A stretch of DNA of 64,000 nt. It comes from Cryoendolithus antarcticus. Lineage: Eukaryota; Ascomycota; Dothideomycetes; Cladosporiales; Cladosporiaceae. Under the pieces are notes generated by a model. It had not been told where the DNA came from. It ran no database searches and worked only from the letters and a program-made list of their open reading frames with translations. Location of the stretch: assembly GCA_002077065.1 (NCBI GenBank), contig NAJO01000045.1, forward strand, positions 186,001 to 250,000, in the 5' to 3' direction. A program made the position numbers and the translations under genes. Positions 12,301 to 22,277 of this stretch are shown piece after piece (within the stretch, counting starts at the first letter, position 1; every line of letters starts with the position of its first letter).

Positions 12301-12554
12301 GTTCGAGTGAGGGAGCGAACTGCAGGTCCTCGCCACCAAGCTGGCGGGGAATCTCGCCAGGCTTTCTGCTTGGACATTGCCTGTGCAGTCCGATGAGGTA
12401 TGAGTTTGACCACAACAATAACTGACACAAGCATCAGCAGTGAAATTAATATTGGGTGGGCGAAATTGAGAGAAGAGAGAGCAGGCGAAGTAGTTATCAA
12501 GGTGCCCCGAAGCAGGAACGACATCATCGTGCAAGGAAGCCACGGTGCGTCATC
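9374..12554. other. 3.2-kb divergent intergenic region (cti6/atfA)
   Basis: No gene is supported. Open frames of 60-150 codons occur on both strands (for instance 9526-9981 plus, 9422-9814 minus) but overlap each other and show no domain or splice structure. Long upstream regions are common for stress-type bZIP genes, so much of this may be the atfA promoter. Two CRE-like TACGTCA sites and a possible upstream ORF are listed separately. Confidence 0.4.
11944..11966 (+). promoter_or_regulatory. pair of CRE-like TACGTCA sites
   Basis: TACGTCA occurs at 11944-11950 and again at 11960-11966, 16 bp apart, about 590 bp upstream of the atfA start codon. The heptamer is one base from the ATF/CREB consensus TGACGTCA and equals the reverse of TGACGTA, bound by fungal ATF/CREB bZIPs. 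Autoregulation is an inference. Confidence 0.35.
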
Positions 12555-14442
12555 ATGGCAGCAGCCGTTACATCGCGACTCTCCGACAATTCATCACTGC
12601 CCGGCGACAAGAGCTCTACATCGTCGCCACGAACGACTCGAGGGACAGTAAACACAGCAGGTATGTTAGTGTCGTCAGCACTCCTTGAGGTCCAGCCCGC
12701 CCCGTCAATCCCCCATATACCCCGGTATAAACACACGTGCATCGACAACCATTTCGTCATCGGGCATTGAGCGCGTGTGTCAGCACGACGCTGGTCACTA
12801 CGGGCAGACGTTATCGACATGTAGACTATGGTCACTGACACTATTGCCAGACGATCTCCAAGACGCTGCCGTCCCCGCCATCAAACAAGGTGAGTCGCGT
12901 CATTGCCACCGCGATATCAGCAATGTAATGTATCGCCCGGCTAACCACCCAGCAGAGACTCAAGTACCGACCATCAATCAGCCAGAGGACACAGACACGA
13001 AAGACACCGCGCCGACGATCAATGCGCCACTTGCCCCGCCACCAAAGCCCTCCCAAAGCAACGGCGAGCCGGACTACTTCTCACAGAACCATAGTCAATT
13101 CTCGAGAGAGCCCAACCCATTTGAGAACGCGTTCGGCAATCCAGCAGAGACCCCGGGACCCAAACTGCCTGGCGTGAACAGTCTCACCTCACCAGCTTCT
13201 CTTCTCCCAGCGGTCACCCCCGGCTGGCCGGGTTCTTTACGATCTGGGCCGCTCAGCCCCGCTATGCTCACTGGACCAACAAGCAATAACGACTACTTCA
13301 GCGGGGAGCACAACTTCAACGGCAGCTTTCCAACGCCGAACGAGTCATCATTACGATCAGGCCTGACTCCCGGTGGCGGGGGGTCTATGTTCCCGCAGCC
13401 ATCGCCTAATTCGCAGGCAATCTACAGCCAGCTACAAAGCGGCGGTGCAACACCGGGCACGCTTGACTTCCACCGTACTGCTATAGCTGCGCGCGCGCAC
13501 AGTCAAAACAACCAATTTGCCATGCCACCCAACGTTACATCACAGCCGCAATCAAATCCAAACATCCAACCGGACCTTGATAGCAAGCCTTACAATCCGA
13601 ACCAGCAGGCTCAGCAGCAAGATGGGCAAGACCCATTCGCTCACCACGAGAGCCAAGAGGCTGCTATGGGACTTCAATTCCTCGCTAACGGCGGACGACC
13701 TGGCGGCCAACAACAATTCGCAATGCCTCAACAAGCACAGCACAACTACCAGGGCGTACAACAGCACCAGGACCAACATAAAGATGGCCGCAATGGTAAG
13801 AACAGTATCAACAGCCACATCTCAGCCAGCACGGAGAACGGCCATGGCGACTACTCGGACGGTAGCCTCGACCAAAAGCCGCAACGGAATGGACGCGGCA
13901 AGAAGGGCTCTACCGGAAAGGCGGTCGGTGGTAAGCGCAAGTCGGACGACACACCCAGTCGCATCGCCAACAAGCGCTCGCGCAATAGCAACGGCGCAGT
14001 GATGCAGCAATCACCCGAGCCAGACGATGAAGACATGCTTGACGGCGAGTCTCCCGAGATGGAGGAGACTGGCCCGGACGGCAAGAAGATGACCGATGAG
14101 GAGAAGCGCAAGAACTTCCTCGAGCGGAATCGTGTCGCAGCACTCAAGTGCAGACAGCGTAAGAAGCAGTGGCTCGCAAACCTACAGCAGAAGGTCGAGA
14201 TCTTCTCTACGGAGAATGACGCTCTTGCTGCGACTGTCACGCAGCTAAGGGAAGAGATCGTGGGACTGAAGACGCTACTGCTTGCGCACAAAGAGTGCCC
14301 AGTAAGTCAAGCGCAAGGATTGACTGCTCAAGCCATGCAGCAGATTACTGGAGACGGTGGACATCAATATAACAACCCCTATGGCATGATGGGTCAGCAG
14401 ATGCAAGGGCAGGGCATGCAGATGCAGGGCCAAAGGAGGTGA
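12555..14442 (+). CDS. atfA: AtfA/ATF-CREB family bZIP transcription factor
   Basis: Nuclear bZIP of the AtfA (S. pombe Atf1) class, normally downstream of the HOG/Sty1 kinase and controlling stress resistance, conidia and secondary metabolism (family knowledge). Exons 12555-12660, 12851-12889 and 12956-14442 give 543 residues. The start was chosen because exon 1 (MAAAV...) joins in phase to the conserved DLQDAAVPAIKQ exon. The middle keeps AtfA signature blocks such as RSGPLSPAML, PTPNESSLRSGLTPGGG and SGGATPGTLDFHRTA. The bZIP lies at about residues 433-495, with basic-region core NRVAALKCRQRKK and a heptad zipper. The tail is Gln/Met/Gly-rich. Intron 2 (66 nt) is stop-free and a multiple of three, so retention would add 22 residues. 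A GGTGAGT at the stop leaves a further 3' intron possible. Confidence 0.92.
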
Positions 14443-16210
14443 GTGGTCACTCTTTGTCTGTCAGTTCAGGCGACGATGCTGACAGCATTGTAGTCATTAG
14501 GAACGGCTCCCTGAAGGCCCACTCTACGTGCCTGTGTCGAGTGGCGAGACAACTTTCGGCCGAACAAGGCAAGGACCGGAAAAGCAGTACATGGGCTACC
14601 TTAAGCAGGAGCCGTATGGAGGATGAGTGTTGGAGCGATTTGGACGCTCACTGTACATGATCGAGGGCCAGAGATTGGCTGTGTATACTTGGTGGGCAGG
14701 CGTGACTGGCGTTCGGCGTCCTGGGAGATGACTGTCACGAGGAGTCCGTATTGCTCTCCTACGGATGAGCCGGCGTGGAGGTGGCCAAGCAGCACAGCTG
14801 GTCAGGCAAGAAGAGAGGTAGGCACGGCTAAGAAAATGAATGATACCATGTTGCCCTTCACATTCCCCGCCATGCCTTCATCTACCACAATTCATCACAG
14901 TTCATCTGCATTCTCTCCAGCCTGTTGGTTTAGCCGCTGAGCTCGTCGGTTCTCACTCCGTACTCCGCGTCCGCCAACCCCTCCCGATCAGGCAGGGTAG
15001 GTCTCTGGTCCTGCGGTAGCGATGTCTTTGAACCCATGTCGTCGCCCTATGCACAAGCGCCGTTAACTTGCACCTAGCAGATTGCGACTGATCACGTCAC
15101 GACGTTCAATCTATGCCGCGTGGCAGACTGGGGAGTGGACGTGGGGTCCAACGGTTGTGCATGGAGGCGATGGGCTTGAGTTACTGTAGACGTCGTCGGA
15201 CTGCGCACACTGGCAATATGCTCCGGGAGAGAGAGGTCCTTCGTATGCCTCGATCGGAATCTTGGACGCAGCCATGGACAGACGTGTGGGCGTTGTGAAA
15301 GGAGATTGTGCCGCTTGCATGCCGGCAATCTCGACAGATGACGGAGAGCTGCAGTTCACGCAGCTACACCCTGTACACCTATATATACTCCCATACGCGA
15401 TGCAACAAGGTGTTTGACTCGACCCGGCATCACGAGGCCACTTCCTCAATCTTCGTTAATAACCCTTCCACTTCCAAGCACGGCATCCTCACGCCGCGCG
15501 GCATCGCAGCTGCAGTCTGATCACCTCGCACAGCATCTTCCCCAAGCGTCATCTGACACCGGCAGACCTCTCTCAGGCCTGCCGGCTCGCAACGCACATC
15601 ACCACTGCTGTCTCCAGGACGTGACACGGCTTGATCCTTGTACCCTTCACATGAAACGCTCCGGGCGGTGCCGTGGGAAATCTCCCCCAAGCTGCACAGT
15701 AAACGCACCTTCGCCTAATGGCCCGCTGCCCCGTTAATCCCATTGGCTTAGCATTAGAAATCATGCATGCTGGTCCACGTTGCATCCTTGCCCGCAGCGT
15801 GGCAGCCACAAGAGCTTGCTTTCATCTGGCTCGCAGTAGAGTGCGCCAGGGTCGCCGATATCGTTGTTCACCAGCGCGTCGAGAGCACACCGGCTGACAG
15901 TTGCTAGTGATATAGTGGCAGGTCATGAGCGTGTCCCAGCACTGCGGAAGCGATACACATTGCTCGGGTAGTACGTTCTGACGGAAGCACTGGGTTCTTG
16001 GTGGGTTGGCGTGCCGCTGGCGAGCTTGCTGCTTTCGCGAAGGGAGAGTGAACCGCTGTGTCGGTATGGAATGATGAGGAAGATGTAAGCGTGAGGTCCG
16101 CCTGATGGTGGAATCTTGCGTACCTCGTCTCTCATCTTGTTCTTCGGTGACTTTGGCTGTGTCTATCGGATCAAACCTAGGCTTCCTGGCAGACAAAACC
16201 ACTGGACACT
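14443..16210. other. intergenic, no gene seen
   Basis: About 1.8 kb between two plus-strand genes. Short frames only (up to 126 codons, minus 15822-16202), without motif or splice support. The last few hundred bases should contain the promoter of the isochorismatase-AlkB gene. Confidence 0.4.
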
Positions 16211-18511
16211 ATGACCTCACTACTGGCGTTGCTTTCGCAGAAGTCGACTGGGCTGCAGACGAGAAGAGGCCTAATCTTGACTGGACTGCAGCAGGACTTT
16301 GTCTCGCCGAATGGCAAGCTGCCGGTCAGCTTCGATGCGGGCTACTTTGATCGACTCGACAGGCTAGTCACTGAGTTCAGAGATCATGGAAGTGTAATAT
16401 GGGTACGAACTGAGTTCGAGAACACGAGGCATCCCAGCGAGATGGATGACGAAGGTTGCAACGTAATTACATTCACGGGAGACTCTCGCAGGTGCGACAG
16501 TCCGGCAGAGGAGAAGTCGAGTCCAGAACGGTCGAAGTCCTCGAAGAAGCGCAAAGCTGGAACAGACTGCTCGAAGTGCAGTGCTGATGCCAGCTCATCT
16601 TCGCGAAGGCCCACCGGCAAGCCACGCAGACCGTCACCTGAAGCCGATGTGGAGCTTTTCCTCACGCGGACGTCAAGACGAGAACCAGCTTGTCTTCGAG
16701 GCTCGTTCGGTGCCGACTACGCGAAGAGGATCAGACCACTCATCAAGCCCGATCGAGACCTCCAGATCGTCAAGAGCTTCTACTCGGCCTTCAATTCGAC
16801 GTCACTCCTCTCGTCTCTGCGCTCGAAGCTCATCACGGAGCTTTACATCGCAGGCTGCATTACCAATCTCTCTGTCTACGCTACAGCGATGGATGCGGCA
16901 CGATACGGCATCAAGGTCATACTTGTGGAAGACTGCCTGGCCTATCGTATTCGGGAACGACATGATCTGGCCATCAGTCGCCTCGTAAGAGTCATGGAGG
17001 CTAAGATTCTCCATAGCACTGCAGTGATTGGGAGACTTCGCAATCCATTGCAGTGTGTTAGCGATGAGGAGAGTGAGTCAGAAGACGATGAGTCCGAAGC
17101 TGAAGTCGACGACGAGGAAGACACGTCTGATGCCAAGCTATCGAACCTGCTAGAAGCAGATAGCGACGAAGATGAAGAAGACGACGACCTGCCATCCGTA
17201 CGTACTTGCTTTTCCCCCTCGATAGCTTTCGAGCTGTCAATGGACATGGAAACAAGTAAAGGCTTACATGGTGTGGACACAGGCAATGCTGAGTACTCTG
17301 TCGCCCGCTATGGCGACGTTGCAAGCGCTGCGGCTAAGGCAGCCACTGTACTCGACGGAGAACCAGACACGAGTGACCAGGCCGGCTGTCGCGAGGAGAA
17401 CGCCGAGCTATGCGAAGCCGAAGTCGCCGCCTCCGACGAGGACATACCTCCCGCAAGTCAGCAGAGGGTAAATCCGGCGCATATCTCTGAGCCGCACGCA
17501 GCAATCGCGTTGCCTATCACGTGCAATGTCGACGCCACGCGAGCGTCTGGATCAGATCAGGATCCTCATGAAATTCACTATCACTCCCTCAGCCACACAC
17601 AGACACCACCGCTGTCATTGGCTCCGTCTTCGGGTTGCGCGATTCCGCTTCTGGGCCAAGACAACCACCTAGCCAGCGCAGGCTCGTCAATAACCCAGCA
17701 GCTCCTTCCTGACTCTCTCACCTCTTCCGTCTTCCCAGCCCTCCTGTCTGAAGTCAACTTTCGATCTCTAGACCATCAGTCATCGCCAGTGCCACGTCTA
17801 GTCTGCTGCCAAGCTTCAGTACAGGAAGACGGCACGCAGCCCATCTACCGCCACCCCGCAGACACCACACTACTCTCCACCAGGTGGACTTTGACCGTGG
17901 ACACCGTCCGCTTGGCTGCCGAGAAGCTGTGTGGGCATGAGCTTAATCACTGCCTGATCCAACTCTATCGAGATCGCAAAGACGAGATACACGAGCACAG
18001 CGACAAAACTCTCGACATCGTCCCAGACACCTTCATAGTCAACGTGTCTTTCGGCGCTGAGCGAGTAATGCGTCTGCGCTCCAAGCGCTCGTCTGATATG
18101 CCAGGAGCGGAGCGCAAGATTGTCAAGGTGCCGCTGCAGCACAATTCGGCGGTTCTGATGTCTCTACAGACAAATGCAGAGTGGCTGCACGGTATCAAGG
18201 CTGACAAGCGACGTGAAGTAGAGTTCAGCGAGACGGAAGGGGCGTATGGAGGACAGAGAATCAGTCTTACGTTTAGGCAAATTGGGACTTGGGTTTCTGG
18301 GGATGAGGAGAGGATCTGGGGGCAGGGCGCGGAGGGCAAGACGAGAGAGGAAGCTGGGAGGACGTCGAGAGGGGATACGGAAGAGAGTGAAACACTGTTG
18401 AGAGGTTTTGGCAAGGAGAATGCTGAGAGTGTGAGGGATTGGGAGGGGTGGTATGGAGATGGGAGTAATGTTTTGGATTTGAGCGTGACAAGAGCGACTC
18501 CGGGTCCATGA
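16211..18511 (+). CDS. isochorismatase-like / AlkB-type dioxygenase fusion
   Basis: A 766-residue protein joining two enzyme folds. Residues about 18-245 are a cysteine-hydrolase (isochorismatase) domain: LQQDFVSP at 26-33, Lys188 in IVKSFYSAF and nucleophile Cys216 in AGCITNLSVYATAMDA. The catalytic Asp expected two residues before Gln27 is Gly25. Residues about 285-330 are highly acidic. Residues about 555-690 form an AlkB-like Fe(II)/2-oxoglutarate dioxygenase: iron ligands H596 and D598 (HSD) and H660, with 2OG-binding R683 and R689 in RISLTFR, matching the AlkB R-x-N-x-T-x-R motif. AlkB enzymes remove alkyl groups from nucleic acids or proteins; the substrate here is unknown. A stop-free 81-nt intron (17202-17282) is possible but not needed. 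The model is otherwise one uninterrupted frame. Confidence 0.85.
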   Translation: MTSLLALLSQKSTGLQTRRGLILTGLQQDFVSPNGKLPVSFDAGYFDRLDRLVTEFRDHGSVIWVRTEFENTRHPSEMDDEGCNVITFTGDSRRCDSPAEEKSSPERSKSSKKRKAGTDCSKCSADASSSSRRPTGKPRRPSPEADVELFLTRTSRREPACLRGSFGADYAKRIRPLIKPDRDLQIVKSFYSAFNSTSLLSSLRSKLITELYIAGCITNLSVYATAMDAARYGIKVILVEDCLAYRIRERHDLAISRLVRVMEAKILHSTAVIGRLRNPLQCVSDEESESEDDESEAEVDDEEDTSDAKLSNLLEADSDEDEEDDDLPSVRTCFSPSIAFELSMDMETSKGLHGVDTGNAEYSVARYGDVASAAAKAATVLDGEPDTSDQAGCREENAELCEAEVAASDEDIPPASQQRVNPAHISEPHAAIALPITCNVDATRASGSDQDPHEIHYHSLSHTQTPPLSLAPSSGCAIPLLGQDNHLASAGSSITQQLLPDSLTSSVFPALLSEVNFRSLDHQSSPVPRLVCCQASVQEDGTQPIYRHPADTTLLSTRWTLTVDTVRLAAEKLCGHELNHCLIQLYRDRKDEIHEHSDKTLDIVPDTFIVNVSFGAERVMRLRSKRSSDMPGAERKIVKVPLQHNSAVLMSLQTNAEWLHGIKADKRREVEFSETEGAYGGQRISLTFRQIGTWVSGDEERIWGQGAEGKTREEAGRTSRGDTEESETLLRGFGKENAESVRDWEGWYGDGSNVLDLSVTRATPGP

Positions 18512-19696
18512 TAGCACATGATCGACATATTGGAAATCATGACATCGATTCTCATGCATACGGTCACTCGGCTACGCTGCTGCGCTCAGTGTCCATGCCT
18601 GTGAAAGTCACTAGGCTGCCATTGCGGGCCAGCCGGCCGCGATGTTCCAGGCGGCGCAAGCCAGAGGGTACAACTGATCCGCGCCTGGCATGCCAGCATC
18701 GAATGAGAGGTTGAATGCGCCCGGTGCGTTGCCGTCCAAGTGCCACACCAGCCAATTAGCTCGTGGTCTTTCATCACTTCGTTAGTCAGATCTTCAATCG
18801 TTCTCCACGTCATGCCAAATGCTCACCTGCCGCTCGATGAGAAGTTGTACGGCGGACCTGCTGCTGCGCCGTTGGAATAGCAGCGGACGAGCATTGGCCG
18901 CGCGACTGGTCGTTCGCAGCAGATGGTTTAGGTGCCTGCGCCGCGGCGGCGGATTGGTAGCTGGACGCGACCGGTAGGACCGCAGCGGACGGTCATGCGA
19001 TAGGCCATGTGGCCTGGTGGATTGTCCATCGTTGCGAGGCTATACTTTTGCGAACCGTAATCACGAACAGGGTAGGATCGTGATGCGTGTCGATCCCCAC
19101 AAAAAAGGGCTCGAGGGCTACATCTTATACCACATGAGGCTCAAGTGGGGAGCTTGGGCCTAGATCTGTGGACCTTCCGGAAGGCTGCTTATGATTCGCG
19201 CGACCGGTGGAGTCAATGCAAGTCAAGCGAGATGTTGGTGTCGCAGGCGTGGACAATCTTGATTGGCAGTGTGTCCAATTTTGTTGACTATCCGATGAAT
19301 CCTGCAGTCTCGCTTGGACGTATAGATGCCAAAGTAGGAAAGATCCCTTGTCCTGAGGAATACCTTCGCTTGCTCCAGTTCTTCGGCTATTGCATTGCAG
19401 GTAGCCGTAGCCGTAGCTGGCCACTACAGTGGATACCAAAGCTACCGAAGGCGTGGAAAGCTAGGGACGAGTGAGTATCGTACAAATTTGCCATTGCTTC
19501 TCACAGGCACAATCCGGAACTGGTACAACAGGTCTCTTGATCAGCTGCATAGGAGCGTCGAAGCCGCCACAGTAGCAGAAGAAACGCAATCAACAGAGCG
19601 TACAGATTCCGCACGATGACTGGCAGGCGTAGGCATTCAGTAGAAGTTGCGCCCAATCCTGTCGGACGCCCGAAGGCTCGAGCAAAGATCCAAACT
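18512..19696. other. convergent intergenic, no gene seen
   Basis: About 1.2 kb between the stops of two converging genes. Only short unsupported frames are present; it should contain two 3' untranslated regions. Confidence 0.4.
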
Positions 19697-20932
19697 TCAA
19701 TCATCGCTGTCGCTCGAATCGCTGTCTTCGTCGCTTCCTGAAGTGCTGTCGCTAGAGCTCGACCCTGCACCACTCGATATACCTGCTTTCGGAATTGACC
19801 CTTTGCTACCCATACTCCCATCACTATCGCTATCGCTGTCAGAGCTACTCGACTCCTCGTCAGAGGACACCTCTGTTCTCGACTTTCTCGTTCGTTTTCG
19901 TGTGGCCTTTACAGTGCCGCCATTCACCACAGGCAAATCCGGTTCCTCGGCGAACTTCGTATACTTCGCACTACCTGTAATGACAGGTCCAGACGAGACA
20001 TGCGATAACTTTGGCGCCTGCACAGCAACAGTCTTCACTGTAGGCGGTGGAGGTGCTTCTTGAAGTCGATTCCATACTGCTTCAGCCCGGATGCGCTTCA
20101 GAGTTTGGTCACGAGTCGCGTCCTCGTCTTCCTCGCCTGCCTCAGTCAAGATGCGTCCGTTCGGTCCAGTCGTCTCACCAAGTACTTCCTGCGCGCCTTC
20201 ACGTAGGCGCTGCCGCGCAGCTGCACCTGAGAGTCCGGAGATGTAGTCAAGCAGCCATGCGGTGTAGGATGATGGAATGCGGTAAATGTTGAAGGCGTTT
20301 CGGAGCAGATCGTTCTGCTTCGCTTTGTTAAATTTCCAGTGGGCCTTGTCCAGGGTGAATTGGTCAAGATACTGCAAATAAGCTGCCGTCTCGGTGGAAT
20401 CCGACTTCTTGCCGTGCTTTGTCTTTGACTTCTTCTCCTTGGCTGGCAGTGAAGGTGGCGATGCTTCTTCCAGTTCGTCGGCTGTCGTACTCGTCACCGT
20501 CACTTCCTCTCGTGGCAGAGGCTCTACATCTGCACCAACAAGCTCGCCCTTATCCCAAGCTTCGAAGATCTCAGCGATTCTATCGCCGTCCTCGAGCTTG
20601 GTCTCTGGCGTAAACGTGACGGACTTCTTCCTCGTCACCTTCGACTTTGGTTGTGGTGCAGTGGTGGGCGTGATGGCCGAACCCTTGCAATTTGGGCCAG
20701 GAGTCACGGGGTCAATGGGAGGTACAGAGGAAGACTTTTGCTTCTTGCTCTTCGGACCGGCGTCATTGTGCTCCTCGGTCCGTGATCTTTTCGAGAGCGT
20801 GATCGATGGAGCCTCAGCCTCTACTGCCGCTGGCGCACGTGTCTCTGCAGAAGGTGCTGCTGTTTCGGCAGTGTCTTTGGCGTACTTTAGCTTGAGTCCA
20901 AGACGCTTCCAGGCTGGAACGTGAGGCACCAT
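19697..20932 (-). CDS. WKF-domain protein (C7orf50-like)
   Basis: Single-exon gene for 411 residues. Residues about 183-250 match the WKF domain named for the motif seen here as HWKF at 198-201, followed by a helical QNDLLRNAFNIYRIP block. Human C7orf50 is the best-known member and is nucleolar; a role in ribosome biogenesis is a family-based inference. The N-terminal 180 residues are basic and low-complexity with Lys/Ser clusters. The C-terminal 65 residues are a long Ser/Asp run like the acidic tails of nucleolar chaperones. The start MVPHVPAWKRLGLKLK is typical of the family's short N-terminal helix. It is divergent from the proteasome gene with 328 bp between start codons. Confidence 0.85.
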   Translation of the reverse strand: MVPHVPAWKRLGLKLKYAKDTAETAAPSAETRAPAAVEAEAPSITLSKRSRTEEHNDAGPKSKKQKSSSVPPIDPVTPGPNCKGSAITPTTAPQPKSKVTRKKSVTFTPETKLEDGDRIAEIFEAWDKGELVGADVEPLPREEVTVTSTTADELEEASPPSLPAKEKKSKTKHGKKSDSTETAAYLQYLDQFTLDKAHWKFNKAKQNDLLRNAFNIYRIPSSYTAWLLDYISGLSGAAARQRLREGAQEVLGETTGPNGRILTEAGEEDEDATRDQTLKRIRAEAVWNRLQEAPPPPTVKTVAVQAPKLSHVSSGPVITGSAKYTKFAEEPDLPVVNGGTVKATRKRTRKSRTEVSSDEESSSSDSDSDSDGSMGSKGSIPKAGISSGAGSSSSDSTSGSDEDSDSSDSDD

Positions 20933-21260
20933 GACGATGACCAGTTCCGCTACCAGGCTGTTCCGGTCTCGAGAAGGTCATATATATTCCGTCTTGTAAA
21001 AGAATGGCATCTCGAATTCAGGTTCATGGATCTCGAAAAGTTCAATCTGCGCCACGCGAGAAGTCCGTGCACTCGTTGCTGTGGCTTGAGCTCGTGATGC
21101 GCGTAGGCTCGTTTGCCTACGTGAACTGAGTGACGACGAAGCGACACATCTGGACGACACCATACCACAGCACATCCCTTCCGCCTACCCATCCAGCTCT
21201 CCGCCCTCCAGTTCCGCTCCTTGATCAATCAGCTCACTCCCCACCAGCAGATCCTCCAAG
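20933..21260. promoter_or_regulatory. divergent promoter, WKF gene / proteasome alpha-1
   Basis: The 328 bp between the two start codons must contain both promoters. It carries a perfect 7-bp inverted repeat at 21101-21120 (CGTAGGC, 6-nt spacer, GCCTACG). I saw no yeast-type PACE element (GGTGGCAAA). Confidence 0.5.
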
Positions 21261-22277
21261 ATGTCAAGTCCGTACCCATACCCTACCTTACAAGGCCGCC
21301 GAAGATCATTTGCTGACGAGAGGTCCACCTTATAGGCAGCGCGGGCTTCGACAGACACATCACAATCTTCTCAGATCAAGGGCGATTATACCAAGTTGGT
21401 ATGCGAGCGATCAACCACTTCAGCGAGGTGTTACATATTACTTACTCGGGACCTACAGAATATGCCTTCAAAGCCATCACAGCCGCAAATATAACCTCAG
21501 TCGGTGTCAAGGGCAAGAACTGCGCCGTGGTGCTATCGCAAAAGAAAGTACCCGTAAGTGGCAGGCCTTGATTGTTGCGCCTCGAAATGATCAGCCAGCC
21601 TGACGACATCTAGGACAAACTCATCGATCCATCCTCAGTCTCCTACGTCTACCGCCTCTCACCATCGGTAGGATGCGTCATGACCGGCTCGATAGCAGAC
21701 GCGCGCGCAAGCGTCACGAGAGCGAGAGGCGAGGCAGCGGAGTTCAGATATAAGTTCGGGTATGAGATGCCATGTGATGTGCTGGCAAAGCGCATCGCGA
21801 ACATCAACCAGGTTTACACGCAACGGGTGAGTGCTGAGTGGTAATTGCTGGGAGCGAGGCCACGGGAGACGATGCTGACAGAATCACCAGGCCTACCTCC
21901 GTCCCCTCGGCGTAGCAGCAACCCTCGTTTCCCTCGACTCCGAATACGGCCCTCAACTCTTCAAGTGCGACCCAGCTGGTTATTACGTGGGCTACAAGGC
22001 CACTGCTTCTGGCCCGAAAGCACAGGAAGCGCTGAATTTTCTCGAGAAGAAGCTCAAAAACAAGGACTGTGCTGAGGGAGACTGGGAGGAGGTTGTGGAA
22101 TTGGGGATCGCGACACTGAGCACAGTGCTGAGTGTAGACTTCAAGAAAGGGGAGATCGAGATTGGCATTGTTGGGGGACCCAGGAAAGATGGAAAGGAGG
22201 GGACTGAGGAGGGGTTCAGGAGTCTGACTGAAGAGGAGATCGATGAGAGGCTGCAGGCTATCGCTGAGAAGGATTGA
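21261..22277 (+). CDS. scl1: 20S proteasome subunit alpha-1 (PSMA6/Scl1)
   Basis: Structural alpha-ring subunit of the 20S proteasome. Exons 21261-21267, 21336-21398, 21459-21553, 21614-21826 and 21891-22277 give 254 residues, within the usual 240-260. The sequence starts [15 protein letters not shown] and continues with the alpha signature GRLYQVEYAFKAI, then [38 protein letters not shown] and [10 protein letters not shown], all diagnostic of the PSMA6/Scl1 paralogue. The first coding exon is only 7 nt and its donor GTCCGT is weak, but it restores both frame and N-terminus. The C-terminus ([16 protein letters not shown]) is the usual final helix. Alpha subunits lack catalytic threonines, so none is expected. 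Confidence 0.95.

Noticed and set aside
12080..12310. small hydrophobic frame with three Cys upstream of atfA, resembling a secreted peptide
   Set aside because: It has no ATG before the hydrophobic part (it starts at TTG), so a signal peptide would not be translated.
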